Below, piece by piece: positions 44,107 through 52,676 of a stretch of 64,000 nucleotides of DNA. Origin of the DNA: Paenibacillus sp. FSL K6-1330 (lineage in GTDB: Bacteria; Bacillota; Bacilli; Paenibacillales; Paenibacillaceae); contig NZ_CP150269.1 of the NCBI RefSeq assembly GCF_037976825.1, forward strand, positions 641,001 to 705,000. The letters run 5' to 3'. Numbering within the stretch: position 1 is the first letter of the stretch; every line of letters starts with the position of its first letter. Under the pieces are notes generated by a model. The model had not been told where the DNA came from, ran no database searches, and worked only from the letters and a program-made list of their open reading frames with translations. Made by a program: the position numbers and the translations under genes.

Positions 44107-44976
44107 TTAATTCATAAAGAACCGCTGCCTGTATTTACGCGGCGAGATCCCTTCCTGCTTCGTGAAACAGGAGGTGAAGTACGCTGCATGATTGAAACCG
44201 ACCTCTTCAGCGACCCGACTGATGCTGAAGTCCGTCTGCATGAGGAGCATTTTGGCCTGCTCGATCCGGTAGCGCTGCAAATATTCAACAGGCGAACAGC
44301 CGAATTCCTTCTGCATGCAGCGTGCGATATAAACAGGGTGGAAGTTAATGCGTTCGCCAAGATCCTGCACCTTGAACTCCTCACGGTAATGCTTCCGCAG
44401 ATACGCCGCGGCCTGCTCGGCACAGGCAGAGGAAGGGGAGGACACCGGTGTATCCAGTGCGGCGGCCAGCTGTTCGATGAGCTCTTGGAACACCACCTGC
44501 TGCCGCCATAGAAATTTGGCCTGGTGACCGTACTGAACGAGCGAAGACATGGTAGCCAGGAGCTCCAGGGCCTTTTCCGGTTGAGGAAGGGTGCCAAATT
44601 GGGGGATATTAACGGAAAAATAGTTCGGCGTCATCGCCTTCAGCTCCGGAGCCTCTTCTCTTCTAGGCGTTTGGCAGGCCTCGTCCGCATGACACTCCCC
44701 GGAGGTTTGGAAATGAAGCCAGTAATAATCGGTCTCCACCGTGCATCCCTTCGTGCCGAAATGATGCGTATCGGGACGCAGGATGAGGAACATGCTGGGT
44801 TCGATTTCATAAGGAATGCCATTCTCTGTGACATGGAGCTCCCCCTTCATGACCACGAGCAGGTCAAAGATACCGATGTTTTTACGGTTGGGATGTCCGC
44901 TATGAATAGGAGCGCGGGTGAGCCCGCTATTGATATATTCCGGCAGCGGCGGAACGGTAAAATTCAGGATTGTCAT
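44107..44976 (-). CDS. AraC-family transcriptional regulator
   Basis: A 289-residue regulator. An N-terminal cupin-like sensor (about 15-105) contains IFDLLVVMKGELHV and LILRPDTHHFG. The C-terminal AraC domain (about 190-289) has HPVYIARCMQKEFGCSPVEYLQRYR and VAEEVGFNHAAYFTSCFTK. The ATG at 44976 follows AAAGGG and is preferred over the frame opening at 45093. It is divergent from the MATE exporter at 45133. Confidence 0.85.
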   Translation of the reverse strand: MTILNFTVPPLPEYINSGLTRAPIHSGHPNRKNIGIFDLLVVMKGELHVTENGIPYEIEPSMFLILRPDTHHFGTKGCTVETDYYWLHFQTSGECHADEACQTPRREEAPELKAMTPNYFSVNIPQFGTLPQPEKALELLATMSSLVQYGHQAKFLWRQQVVFQELIEQLAAALDTPVSSPSSACAEQAAAYLRKHYREEFKVQDLGERINFHPVYIARCMQKEFGCSPVEYLQRYRIEQAKMLLMQTDFSISRVAEEVGFNHAAYFTSCFTKQEGISPRKYRQRFFMN

Positions 44977-45132
44977 AAGAAAGCCCTTTCGTGATTCTTG
45001 AGGTTTGAATTTTGATAGTTTTCGTTCGGATAATGATATTATAACTCCAGTATACCATCTATAATCTGAGAAGGTTAAAGACCGTTTCATCATGAATTGT
45101 GTTTAACCCTTACATCATGGGCGGAGGTTGGA

Positions 45133-46524
45133 ATGTTGGATAAAAACACAAACAAATTTACATTATGGGTTCTCGCATGGCCCATATTCATCGAGCTGTT
45201 CCTGCAGTTTTTGCTGGGAGCGGTGGATACATTGATGGTCAGCCGGATTTCCGATGATGCGGTTGCGGTGGTTGGCTTCTCCAATCAGTTGTTTCAGGCT
45301 ATGACAACGTTGTTCATGACGGTTGCCAGCGGTGCCGGCATTCTCATCGCTCAGAAGATTGGTTCGCATAAAACGGGCGATGCCCGAACGATCGGCATCA
45401 TGGCGGTGAGTGTCACCACGATTATCGGATTGGTGTGCAGCGGGATATTATTTGCGATGCCGGAGGCCATCGCTTCGGTCCTCCAACTGCCGGACCATTT
45501 GCTTCCGCTTGCCGGAACGTATATCTCCATTGTCGGCGGCGGGATGGTGCTGATTGCCATGATGGCTACGATGAGCACCGTCATCCGGAATACCGGCAAT
45601 ACGCGTGCACCGATGTATGTCGCGATCGGAATGAATATCATTCACGTTGTTATGAACTATGGGTTTATTTTCGGCGCTTTCGGGTTCCCGCAGTGGGGAC
45701 TTACCGGTGTCGCGATCTCGACGGTGGTCAGCCGTCTGCTCGCTGTGCTCTTACTGCTGTATATATTCCTTCGTTCATTTGAATATCGGATCAAATGGAA
45801 GGAATTCCGTGTGTTCAACCGTCCGCTGTTCGGCGAAATTCTGAAGATTGGATGGCCGCTCGGCATCAATATGTCTTGCTGGGTGTTCACGCAGCTGATC
45901 ATCTATTCCTTCATTGCAACGTTGGGCGCTGCCGAGCTGGCTGCCCGTACGTATATGAATACACTGGAATCCTTCTGCTTCTTGCTGGGTTCTTCGATTG
46001 CGATGGCTGCCCAGATTCAGATCGCGCATCTGTTTGGCGCGGGCCGGATCAAGGAGGCTTATCGGAGCGCGTATCGCGCGCTGGGCGTCGGGGCTGTTTA
46101 TGTTGTAGTCAATGCCTTCCTTCTGTATGTGTTCGGGAAGCAGCTGCTAGGGCTGTTTACGGACGATAAGACGATCATTGCGATAGGCGCATCGCTCCTG
46201 GGCATGAATCTAATTCTACAGCCGGGCAAAATGCTCAACATGGCCCTCGGCAACTCGCTTAACGCCGTCGGAGACACGAGGTTTACAATGTATATTTCCC
46301 TGGGCTCGATGTGGCTGGTCGCGACCGTGCTCTCTTATGTACTTGGCATTCACATGGGATGGGGGCTCATCGGCATATACTCCTGCATGATTGCCGACGA
46401 GTATTTGCGGGGCGTGCTGTCCTTCTTCCGCTGGCGCGGGCAGAAGCACTTGAGAAAGGCAGAGCAGGTAGAGCCGGCGAGCCATCAGGGGGCGTCAATG
46501 GAGCCAATGCCAGCGCAAGCATAA
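45133..46524 (+). CDS. MATE-family multidrug/cation exporter
   Basis: A 463-residue, twelve-helix exporter with the two-fold repeat of the MATE family. Typical motifs are the opening WPIFIELFLQFLLGAVDTLMVSRI and the mid-protein GWPLGINMSCWVF. GCGGAGG precedes the ATG at 45133; an upstream frame opening at 45097 is not preferred. It should export drugs or metabolites using a Na+ or H+ gradient. A partial Fur-like stretch lies in the divergent region (about 45024-45042). Confidence 0.88.
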   Translation: MLDKNTNKFTLWVLAWPIFIELFLQFLLGAVDTLMVSRISDDAVAVVGFSNQLFQAMTTLFMTVASGAGILIAQKIGSHKTGDARTIGIMAVSVTTIIGLVCSGILFAMPEAIASVLQLPDHLLPLAGTYISIVGGGMVLIAMMATMSTVIRNTGNTRAPMYVAIGMNIIHVVMNYGFIFGAFGFPQWGLTGVAISTVVSRLLAVLLLLYIFLRSFEYRIKWKEFRVFNRPLFGEILKIGWPLGINMSCWVFTQLIIYSFIATLGAAELAARTYMNTLESFCFLLGSSIAMAAQIQIAHLFGAGRIKEAYRSAYRALGVGAVYVVVNAFLLYVFGKQLLGLFTDDKTIIAIGASLLGMNLILQPGKMLNMALGNSLNAVGDTRFTMYISLGSMWLVATVLSYVLGIHMGWGLIGIYSCMIADEYLRGVLSFFRWRGQKHLRKAEQVEPASHQGASMEPMPAQA

Positions 46525-46541
46525 TGATGGGTTATGATATG

Positions 46542-46585
46542 AAAAAGGATACTTCGGCCGTGCGGCATCGGGGTATCCTTTTTTT
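46542..46585 (+). terminator. Terminator after the MATE gene
   Basis: AAAAAGGATAC pairs with GTATCCTTTTT and ends in a T-run. Confidence 0.88.
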
Positions 46586-46677
46586 GCCATACTATAAAAA
46601 TAACGCATTCGAAAACTTTTTATCCGCATGGCGGGGTATTGTAAGTGATTGGCCAAGTGAAAGGAGGCAAGTACGGT

Positions 46678-47220
46678 TTGGTAAACGACCTTATACAACG
46701 ATTAAAGATGGAATACAGCGACGAACTGTTTGAACAACTGTATCGGTTATATGCGGATCGGGCGATTCGAACGGCAACCGCAATCACCGGGAGTCCGGCA
46801 AGCGCCGCCGATGTGGTCCAGGAAACGTTTATCCGGGTTTACCGCAATCTGGAGTCCTATGATTTGAGCAGGCCCTTTGATCCGTGGTTCAACCGGATTC
46901 TCTATAACGAGTGCAACCGGTATTTGAAGAAACATGCGAGGGTGGTGCCTTCCGAGATTTCGGAGGAGAGGGATATTCCCTCGGAGAACGACACCTACGA
47001 TTTTGACCGGCACGGCGAGGTATATGAGCTGGTGCAGCGGCTGGATGATCAGCACCGGATTCCCGTCATTTTGAAATATTTAAATGATGTTACCGAGAAG
47101 GATATCGCGAACATGATGGAGCTGAACGTCAACACGGTGAAGTCCAGGCTGTTCAAAGCGAGAAAGAAATTAAAGGAATGGATGCTGCAGAATAGGGGAG
47201 GGAATCAGCATGGGACATGA
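46678..47220 (+). CDS. ECF-type RNA polymerase sigma factor
   Basis: A 180-residue sigma-70 family protein. Region 2 includes SAADVVQETFIRVYRNL and DPWFNRILYNECNRYL, and region 4 includes VTEKDIANMMELNVNTVKSRLFKARKKL. The best start is TTG at 46678, ten bases after AAAGGAGG; an upstream GTG at 46645 is in frame. Its stop codon overlaps the next gene, which encodes a probable anti-sigma factor. A stretch AACTTTT-N-GGTATT at about 46612-46640 may be an autoregulated promoter. Confidence 0.87.
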   Translation: MVNDLIQRLKMEYSDELFEQLYRLYADRAIRTATAITGSPASAADVVQETFIRVYRNLESYDLSRPFDPWFNRILYNECNRYLKKHARVVPSEISEERDIPSENDTYDFDRHGEVYELVQRLDDQHRIPVILKYLNDVTEKDIANMMELNVNTVKSRLFKARKKLKEWMLQNRGGNQHGT

Positions 47221-48025
47221 TCCATGGGATCAAGAGATTGAAGACGGCCTGAAAAAGGGTACGGATGACGCGATGCGACATAAAGACGAGATTTGGATGG
47301 TGATCAAGGAGCGGATCCATAGCGAGCAAGCCCAGCGGCCTGCGGAAGCTGAGATTCCCTTCGCACCGCGGGAATCGAAAGGGCGCCGCCGTTCGGGACG
47401 AAGAGCGGTAGGATGGATCGCGGGAACCGCCGCTGCGGCAGCCATTGTGCTGACCGTCAGCTTCCAGACGGCACCGGTTCAGGCATTTATTGATCAGGTG
47501 AAGGAATGGTTTGCTCCCCAGAAAACGGTCGAGCAGGAGCTTGAGGGCACGCCGGAAACAAGCGTAGATCAGCTGCATGAGGGTGCGGATTACGTCATTT
47601 ACATTGATGAGAGCCGGTTTAAAATGGTTCATGAATCGGGCGTGGACCGCATTGAATTGAAGGAGAAGCCGACGGATGATCGCTATCCGGAAGTGTTCAT
47701 GGAAATCTCGCAGGAGGGCATCGATCCAAAGACCGCCGCGGAGCGGATCCAGGCGGAGCTGCAAGCGTATCCGAAGGTCGAGTCGAATTCGGTGGATGAA
47801 CCGATTCAAGGCTGGGAAGTGCGTGCCGTTGGCGGAACCGGCGGCAAAGAGTGGGATGATCCGGTTATACGGTATTACGTATTTGATAACGGGCAGGGCG
47901 GCAGCTTTGTCGTGAAGCAGCAGTATTTCCTGGAGGCTTCCGAAGGCTTCGGTGCGCGTTTTCATAACATGATGAAGGAATTCCATATTACGACCAATAC
48001 AAATGCAGAGTCTGACAGTAAGTAG
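47210..48025 (+). CDS. Probable membrane anti-sigma factor (DUF4367-type)
   Basis: A 271-residue single-pass protein. The first 60 residues are cytoplasmic and would hold the sigma factor. A membrane helix follows at about 65-87 (VGWIAGTAAAAAIVLTVSF), and the remaining extracytoplasmic part resembles DUF4367 regions. The ATG overlaps the sigma gene by 11 bases, so they are translationally coupled. Release of the sigma factor probably follows an envelope signal. Confidence 0.8.
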   Translation: MGHDPWDQEIEDGLKKGTDDAMRHKDEIWMVIKERIHSEQAQRPAEAEIPFAPRESKGRRRSGRRAVGWIAGTAAAAAIVLTVSFQTAPVQAFIDQVKEWFAPQKTVEQELEGTPETSVDQLHEGADYVIYIDESRFKMVHESGVDRIELKEKPTDDRYPEVFMEISQEGIDPKTAAERIQAELQAYPKVESNSVDEPIQGWEVRAVGGTGGKEWDDPVIRYYVFDNGQGGSFVVKQQYFLEASEGFGARFHNMMKEFHITTNTNAESDSK

Positions 48026-48049
48026 ATAGCTTCAGTTCATGATATAAAC

Positions 48050-48088
48050 AAGGATAGTCCAATCGAATGATGAGAGGCTATCCTTTTT
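48050..48088 (+). terminator. Terminator after the sigma/anti-sigma pair
   Basis: AAGGATAG pairs with CTATCCTT and five T residues overlap the 3' arm. Confidence 0.78.
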
Positions 48089-48130
48089 AAGTGATTAAAG
48101 ATCGGTTAGAAGTGCTAGCAGATAACTATA

Positions 48131-48147
48131 TGTAATGTTATATAACA
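48131..48147. promoter_or_regulatory. TnrA/GlnR box 1
   Basis: TGTAATGTTATATAACA fits TGTNA-N7-TNACA exactly. It is the most distal of three sites, about 230 bases before the asparaginase start. Confidence 0.6.
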
Positions 48148-48256
48148 TTATCAAGGTCTAATGAATATATTGAGCACTCCCTAATTCTGGGATATATTGT
48201 TTTTAATTTATTGAAAATGCCCATAAATCAAATGATAATGATGGATATCTTTAATT

Positions 48257-48270
48257 GGAAACGCTTTTCC
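48257..48270. promoter_or_regulatory. LacI/CcpA-type palindrome before the asparaginase
   Basis: GGAAACGCTTTTCC is nearly palindromic with a central CG, as LacI-family operators are. It differs from the cre consensus at several positions. Confidence 0.3.
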
Positions 48271-48286
48271 TATTGCATGTTCGATT

Positions 48287-48303
48287 TGTTATATTAAATA
48301 ACA
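48287..48303. promoter_or_regulatory. TnrA/GlnR box 2
   Basis: TGTTATATTAAATAACA fits TGTNA-N7-TNACA exactly. Its centre is about 48 bases before a start site predicted from a -10 like TATTTT (48331-48336), the usual place for TnrA activation. Confidence 0.72.
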
Positions 48304-48338
48304 TTAAATAGAATAGCTCTAACGAAATCATATTTTAA

Positions 48339-48355
48339 TGTTATGTATTATGACA
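48339..48355. promoter_or_regulatory. TnrA/GlnR box 3
   Basis: TGTTATGTATTATGACA fits TGTNA-N7-TNACA exactly and lies on the predicted start site, 20 bases before the ATG. It would suit repression. Confidence 0.7.
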
Positions 48356-48374
48356 TAAAAAGGAGAGTGCCATA

Positions 48375-49592
48375 ATGAAACCAAAGTCAAAACGTCCTTT
48401 AGCGGTCTGGAGTACCGCTGCATTCACCGCTTTTGTTGTTTCTTTATCTCCTCTTGGAACCTATGCGGCACATGCTGCCACAGTGACGGAAGTGAAAGGA
48501 ACGGTTAGTACGGCTGCACCCGTACAGACTCCTGCAACGCCGGGAAGGAATACGACGGTACCTCCTCTATCGGAAGCTTCTAAGCAATCGACCAAGCCGA
48601 ATGTGCTGGTCATTGCGACAGGCGGGACTTTGGCAGGCCAATCGACGGATGCCACCAGTTTTCAATCTTATCGGGCGGGTACGCTGAAGATTGAAGATAT
48701 GGTGGGCGAACTTCCGAATACGGACAAGATTGCGGATATCAGCACGCTCCAGTTCGGCAACTCCGGGTCAAGCGCTTATACCATGGCGGATTTATACGAT
48801 CTTTCCCGGACCGTCGACAAAGCGTTGGAGGTATACGATGGCGTCGTTGTGACGACGGGGACGGATACGATGGAAGAGATCGCGTACTTCCTCGATCTGA
48901 CGGTGCAAAGCGACAAACCCGTCGTTATCACGGGTTCCATGAGACCTTGGACGGTGATTGGTTCCGATGCCCAAGCGAACCTGTACAATGCGATCAAGCT
49001 GGCTGGAAGCGGCCGTACGGAGTCCTTCGGCACGGTGCTGATGCTGAATGATACGATTCATCTGGCACGCGGCGTAACCAAGACCAATGACTACCGTACC
49101 GACACGTTCGAAACGCCTATGCTGGGCGCGGTCGGGTATATCGATGACGAGAATATCCGTATCTACCGGGCTCCCCTCCGTGCAATGAAGGGGGAAGGTC
49201 AAGGCAAACCGGTGTTTGACCTGAGCAAAATCTCTAAAGGGGATCTGGCGAAGGTCGAAATTGCGATCTCCTATCAGGAAGCCGGCGGCGGTGCGATTAA
49301 AGGCTTTGTGGCAGACGGAGCCAAAGGCATCGTCACTTCCGGCACTGGTGCAGGCGGCATCTCGAAAGAGATGAGCGCGGCCCGCAAGGATGCTATCGAG
49401 AAGGGGGTGGTTTTCGTAACAACAACCCGTACAGGCTCCGGCAGCGTATACGGCGGCGGAGAGGGTATCATTTCAGGTGACAATCTTAGCCCTCAACAAG
49501 CCCGCGTTCTGCTGCTGCTCTCCTTGTCCTTTACGGATGATTTCAATACCATTAAGGGTTGGTTCGCAACCTACGGAACACCTGAAGTGTAA
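48375..49592 (+). CDS. ansZ: Secreted L-asparaginase (type II)
   Basis: A 405-residue secreted enzyme that hydrolyses asparagine to aspartate and ammonia. The signal peptide ends at about AAHAA (residue 35), followed by a Thr/Pro-rich linker. The catalytic domain carries the first Thr motif in IATGGTLAG and the second in GVVVTTGTDTMEE, plus GSMRPW. The upstream DNA has three exact TnrA/GlnR boxes; Bacillus ansZ is controlled by TnrA, so the gene is likely induced when nitrogen is short. AAAAGGAG precedes the ATG. Confidence 0.92.
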   Translation: MKPKSKRPLAVWSTAAFTAFVVSLSPLGTYAAHAATVTEVKGTVSTAAPVQTPATPGRNTTVPPLSEASKQSTKPNVLVIATGGTLAGQSTDATSFQSYRAGTLKIEDMVGELPNTDKIADISTLQFGNSGSSAYTMADLYDLSRTVDKALEVYDGVVVTTGTDTMEEIAYFLDLTVQSDKPVVITGSMRPWTVIGSDAQANLYNAIKLAGSGRTESFGTVLMLNDTIHLARGVTKTNDYRTDTFETPMLGAVGYIDDENIRIYRAPLRAMKGEGQGKPVFDLSKISKGDLAKVEIAISYQEAGGGAIKGFVADGAKGIVTSGTGAGGISKEMSAARKDAIEKGVVFVTTTRTGSGSVYGGGEGIISGDNLSPQQARVLLLLSLSFTDDFNTIKGWFATYGTPEV

Positions 49593-49661
49593 TCTTAGTT
49601 ACTCTATTTGGCTACTCCTTATTCCTACTGAACCATGAAATTCCTTCCACCAATATATTTG

Positions 49662-49691
49662 CCGCCAGGGATAACCTGGCGGTCTTTTTTT
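49662..49691 (+). terminator. Terminator after ansZ
   Basis: CCGCCAGG and CCTGGCGG pair around GATAA and run into a long T tract. Confidence 0.88.
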
Positions 49692-49877
49692 GTTCGAAAG
49701 CACGAAGGGACAAATGGCTATTTGCGGCTGTCAGATTCAGCGGCTGAAAATAACATTGCTGCCAATCGGATTATAGCCGAGGAATTCGGGATCAACCGGA
49801 TGGTAACAGGGGTGTGAGCGTTGAGGATATTTTCATCGATTTATTGCTTTCTATGTCAGCTATTTGTATACTTTACA
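49692..49877. other. Intergenic region before the LacI gene
   Basis: No gene or clear hairpin. It contains the upstream promoter region of the regulator; the operator begins at 49878. Confidence 0.35.
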
Positions 49878-49895
49878 ATAGTAAACGATTACTAT
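49878..49895. promoter_or_regulatory. LacI-type operator A (autoregulatory)
   Basis: ATAGTAAACGATTACTAT has perfect 7-bp arms (ATAGTAA/TTACTAT) around ACGA with the central CG of LacI-family sites. It lies 14 bases before the ATG of the LacI gene. Confidence 0.7.
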
Positions 49896-49909
49896 AAGTG
49901 AGGGATCCT

Positions 49910-50950
49910 ATGAAGAAGCCGACCACGATACATGATATAGCGAAGATGGCAAATGTTTCTTCGGCGACGGTTTCGCGCGTGTTAAGCAACAGCAGTTATC
50001 CTGTCAGCAAGGAGCTTAAAGAGCGCATCCAGCAAATCGCGAAGGAGTCCAATTATATTCCGAATATGCTCGGCAAACAGCTGAAGAAGAATAGCAGCAA
50101 TACAATCGGAGTCATCATACCTTCTATTGTGAATCCATTCTATTCCTCCGTCATATTCGGGATCGAAGAGGTGGCTCGGCAGAATAGTTTTACGGTTATC
50201 GTATGCAATTCCCTGCAAGACCCGGCGCTGGAAGATGAATATTTAAGGACGATCATGGAGAAACAGGTCAAAGGCCTGATCATCTCCTCGATCTCCAAGG
50301 ATAAGAGCCAGTTGACTCAGTTGATGAAGCTTGGACTGAACGTCATCGCCATCGATCAGAAGATCGACGAGGATAACATTAACCAGATTGAGTTCGACTA
50401 TCACAAAGCCGGTTACATCGCAACCAAGCATCTGCAGGAGAAGGGGCATGAACGCATCGGTTACGTTACTTCCAAGCTGGATCGCCCAAGTCGCCGAAGC
50501 ATCCATCAGGGTTATATGTCGGCGATGAAGGACGCGGGTCTCAAGCCGCTGGTGGTCGAGTCACCGACCGAAGAAGTGTATAATGCGATTACCGAATTCG
50601 ATACGGGCAAGCAGCTCACGCAGAAATTGCTGGAGCATTCTTCGCCGCAGCCGACGGCGATTTTTGCATGCAACGACATGATGGCCTTCGGGGTGATCAA
50701 CGAATTGTCACAGCGTAATATCCAAGTGCCGGAGCAGATTTCAGTTATGGGCTTTGACGGCATTGATGTTGGGCAGATGATTCATCCGCCGCTTACAACG
50801 ATTAAGCAGCCCGATTACGAGATGGGGAAGATGGCCTGCAAAATGCTGCTGGATATGATGCAGGGCGACGATAGTCCGATGTTTGATGTTATGCTGCAGC
50901 CTAAATTGCTGGAAAGAAAATCGGTCCGGGATATCCGGGAAAACAAGTGA
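49910..50950 (+). CDS. LacI-family transcriptional regulator
   Basis: A 346-residue repressor. The N-terminal helix-turn-helix reads TTIHDIAKMANVSSATVSRVL and the hinge ends near NMLGKQLKKN. The periplasmic-binding-like effector domain follows at about 60-340 (IGVIIPSIVNPFYSSVIFGIE; IFACNDMMAFGVI). GTGAGGG lies just upstream of the ATG. Its own operator and two like sites before the next gene suggest it controls the amino-sugar locus, presumably with an imported sugar as inducer. Confidence 0.92.
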   Translation: MKKPTTIHDIAKMANVSSATVSRVLSNSSYPVSKELKERIQQIAKESNYIPNMLGKQLKKNSSNTIGVIIPSIVNPFYSSVIFGIEEVARQNSFTVIVCNSLQDPALEDEYLRTIMEKQVKGLIISSISKDKSQLTQLMKLGLNVIAIDQKIDEDNINQIEFDYHKAGYIATKHLQEKGHERIGYVTSKLDRPSRRSIHQGYMSAMKDAGLKPLVVESPTEEVYNAITEFDTGKQLTQKLLEHSSPQPTAIFACNDMMAFGVINELSQRNIQVPEQISVMGFDGIDVGQMIHPPLTTIKQPDYEMGKMACKMLLDMMQGDDSPMFDVMLQPKLLERKSVRDIRENK

Positions 50951-50963
50951 ATACAAGGATGGC

Positions 50964-50994
50964 ATAAAGCCCGGGCATCATTGCTCGGGCTTTA
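50964..50994 (+). terminator. Terminator after the LacI gene
   Basis: ATAAAGCCCG pairs with CGGGCTTTAT around a short inner stem, followed by T-rich DNA. Confidence 0.82.
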
Positions 50995-51009
50995 TTTGTT
51001 TTCAGAATA

Positions 51010-51027
51010 AAAGATATCGATTACTAT
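51010..51027. promoter_or_regulatory. LacI-type operator B
   Basis: AAAGATATCGATTACTAT keeps the right half (CGATTACTAT) of operator A; the left arm is degenerate. Confidence 0.5.
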
Positions 51028-51188
51028 TTTTTTGTCTATCCTTCTCTTGATTCAACAAGTGGAAAACAATGCCTATTAAACCTCGGAATACCTTATGTAA
51101 CGCTTGAATTCAGACTTTTATAATAAAAAAACATCGAAGAGAGCATAGAAAGCTCTATTCAAGAAAGGGCTTCCATGCTATACTCGTT

Positions 51189-51206
51189 ACAGAAATCGAT
51201 TACTAT
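51189..51206. promoter_or_regulatory. LacI-type operator C
   Basis: ACAGAAATCGATTACTAT again keeps CGATTACTAT, with 5 of 7 left-arm matches to operator A. B and C are 179 bases apart, so looping between them is possible. Confidence 0.55.
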
Positions 51207-51282
51207 AAAAATAATGCCTTTTGGAATGAGTTGGAGCAGAAAACACGCAATCCTGTTTTGTAAACAAAAAGGAGGGTTTTCA

Positions 51283-52596
51283 ATGTCAAAAAAGGTAAAG
51301 GTATTCACCCTGATACTGGCGTTTATGATGATTTTCACGGCATGCTCCTCATCCGGAGGATCAACCGACGGGGAAACTCCGCCGGGCGAACCGGGAGGCA
51401 GCAAAGACAAAGTGACGCTCAAGATTGGGCTTCCCGGCAGTTATGAGGTGACGAGTAAGGAAATTATCGATGGCTTTATTGCTTCCCATCCCCACATCAA
51501 CGTTGAAATTCAAGAAGCGCCATGGGGGGACTTTACGTCCAAGATCGCCACGCAGATTGCAGGCAACACCATGCCGGACGTCTGGTTCCAAGAGAACGCC
51601 ACCATACTTAGCTACGGACAGCGCGGTGTAGCAGAGGATTTATCCTCTTACATTGAAGCTGATTTGAAGGCAGACGAATACATCGATGGCTTGTTCTCGG
51701 CCAAAACGCCTGAAGGCAAGATCTGGGGTGTACCTCACGGTATTAACCCGATTGCACTCGCGTATAACCAGGATGTTTTTGAGAAAGCCGGCGTGCCAGT
51801 GCCCACCGACGACTGGACCTATGACGACCTGATTGAGGCCTCCAAGAAGCTGACGATCAAAGAAGGAGACAAAACGAGCCAATTCGGATTTATTGGATCC
51901 TTTTCCATAACCAATGGCTGGTTCCCTTGGATCAAGCAGGCAGGCGGCTCTGCCCTGGACGATACCCTGACGAAATCGCGGTTTGACGATCCCAAGACTG
52001 CGGTCGGTTTACAGCAGCTGTATGATGGGCTGGACCAGGGATATTTTGCGGATATCGACTTTCTAAAAGCGAACGGCGGCGAGCTCGAAGTATTCGCAAG
52101 CGGCAAGGCTGCGATGTACTTCCTCCAATACAGCTTGCAGGTGAATATGAACGAGAGTTTTGCCGATACGAACTGGGATGTTGTCAAAATTCCGAAAGGC
52201 GTTGACGGCAAACGTTATGTTCCGATGGTAGCCAACACGTGGCTGGTCTCCTCCAGAGCGAAGCAGGAATCGAAGGATGCCGCCTGGGAGTTCCTGAAAT
52301 ATTACCTCGGCGATGAAGTGCAGGACATGATCGTCAAGACGGGGTCCACGCTTCCCGTGAAGAAGTCGGCACTGGATCAATTGAAGGACAGCACAACCAA
52401 ACCGCTGAACAAAGAGGCTTTCACGGACGGCATTAACGAAGGCGGCGTTACCCTGGATGAAAATGCTACTTGGAGCGAATGGCGCATTCTGGTGCAGCAG
52501 GTGGTCAATGAAATCATGGTAGGCAATGTCTCGGTTGAAGACGGCGTGAAAGATATTCATACCAAAGTTCAGGACGTACTGGACTCCAGTAAATAG
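51283..52596 (+). CDS. Sugar ABC transporter, solute-binding lipoprotein (family 1)
   Basis: A 437-residue lipoprotein with lipobox IFTA-C (Cys21) and a Gly/Ser/Pro-rich linker. It is of the smaller MalE-like CUT1 class, unlike the two LipO-type proteins in the window. Landmarks are FIASHPHINVEIQEAPWGDF and the conserved GKAAMYF segment. AAAAGGAGGG precedes the ATG at 51283. The substrate is probably an amino-sugar glycoside, judged from the nagBA genes in the same operon. Confidence 0.9.
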   Translation: MSKKVKVFTLILAFMMIFTACSSSGGSTDGETPPGEPGGSKDKVTLKIGLPGSYEVTSKEIIDGFIASHPHINVEIQEAPWGDFTSKIATQIAGNTMPDVWFQENATILSYGQRGVAEDLSSYIEADLKADEYIDGLFSAKTPEGKIWGVPHGINPIALAYNQDVFEKAGVPVPTDDWTYDDLIEASKKLTIKEGDKTSQFGFIGSFSITNGWFPWIKQAGGSALDDTLTKSRFDDPKTAVGLQQLYDGLDQGYFADIDFLKANGGELEVFASGKAAMYFLQYSLQVNMNESFADTNWDVVKIPKGVDGKRYVPMVANTWLVSSRAKQESKDAAWEFLKYYLGDEVQDMIVKTGSTLPVKKSALDQLKDSTTKPLNKEAFTDGINEGGVTLDENATWSEWRILVQQVVNEIMVGNVSVEDGVKDIHTKVQDVLDSSK

Positions 52597-52676
52597 CTTC
52601 ATGGGATAAGAGCGGTGCAGTCTTGACGACGTATCGGGCTGCACCTCTCTTCCCGCTATCGAAAGGTAGGTGTGTC

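Noticed and set aside
45024..45042. A possible second Fur box between the AraC and MATE genes
   Set aside because: Only about 13 of 19 positions match and the region is AT-rich, so chance is sufficient.
49635..49817. A 60-codon frame after ansZ
   Set aside because: It reads through the ansZ terminator hairpin and lacks a ribosome-binding site.
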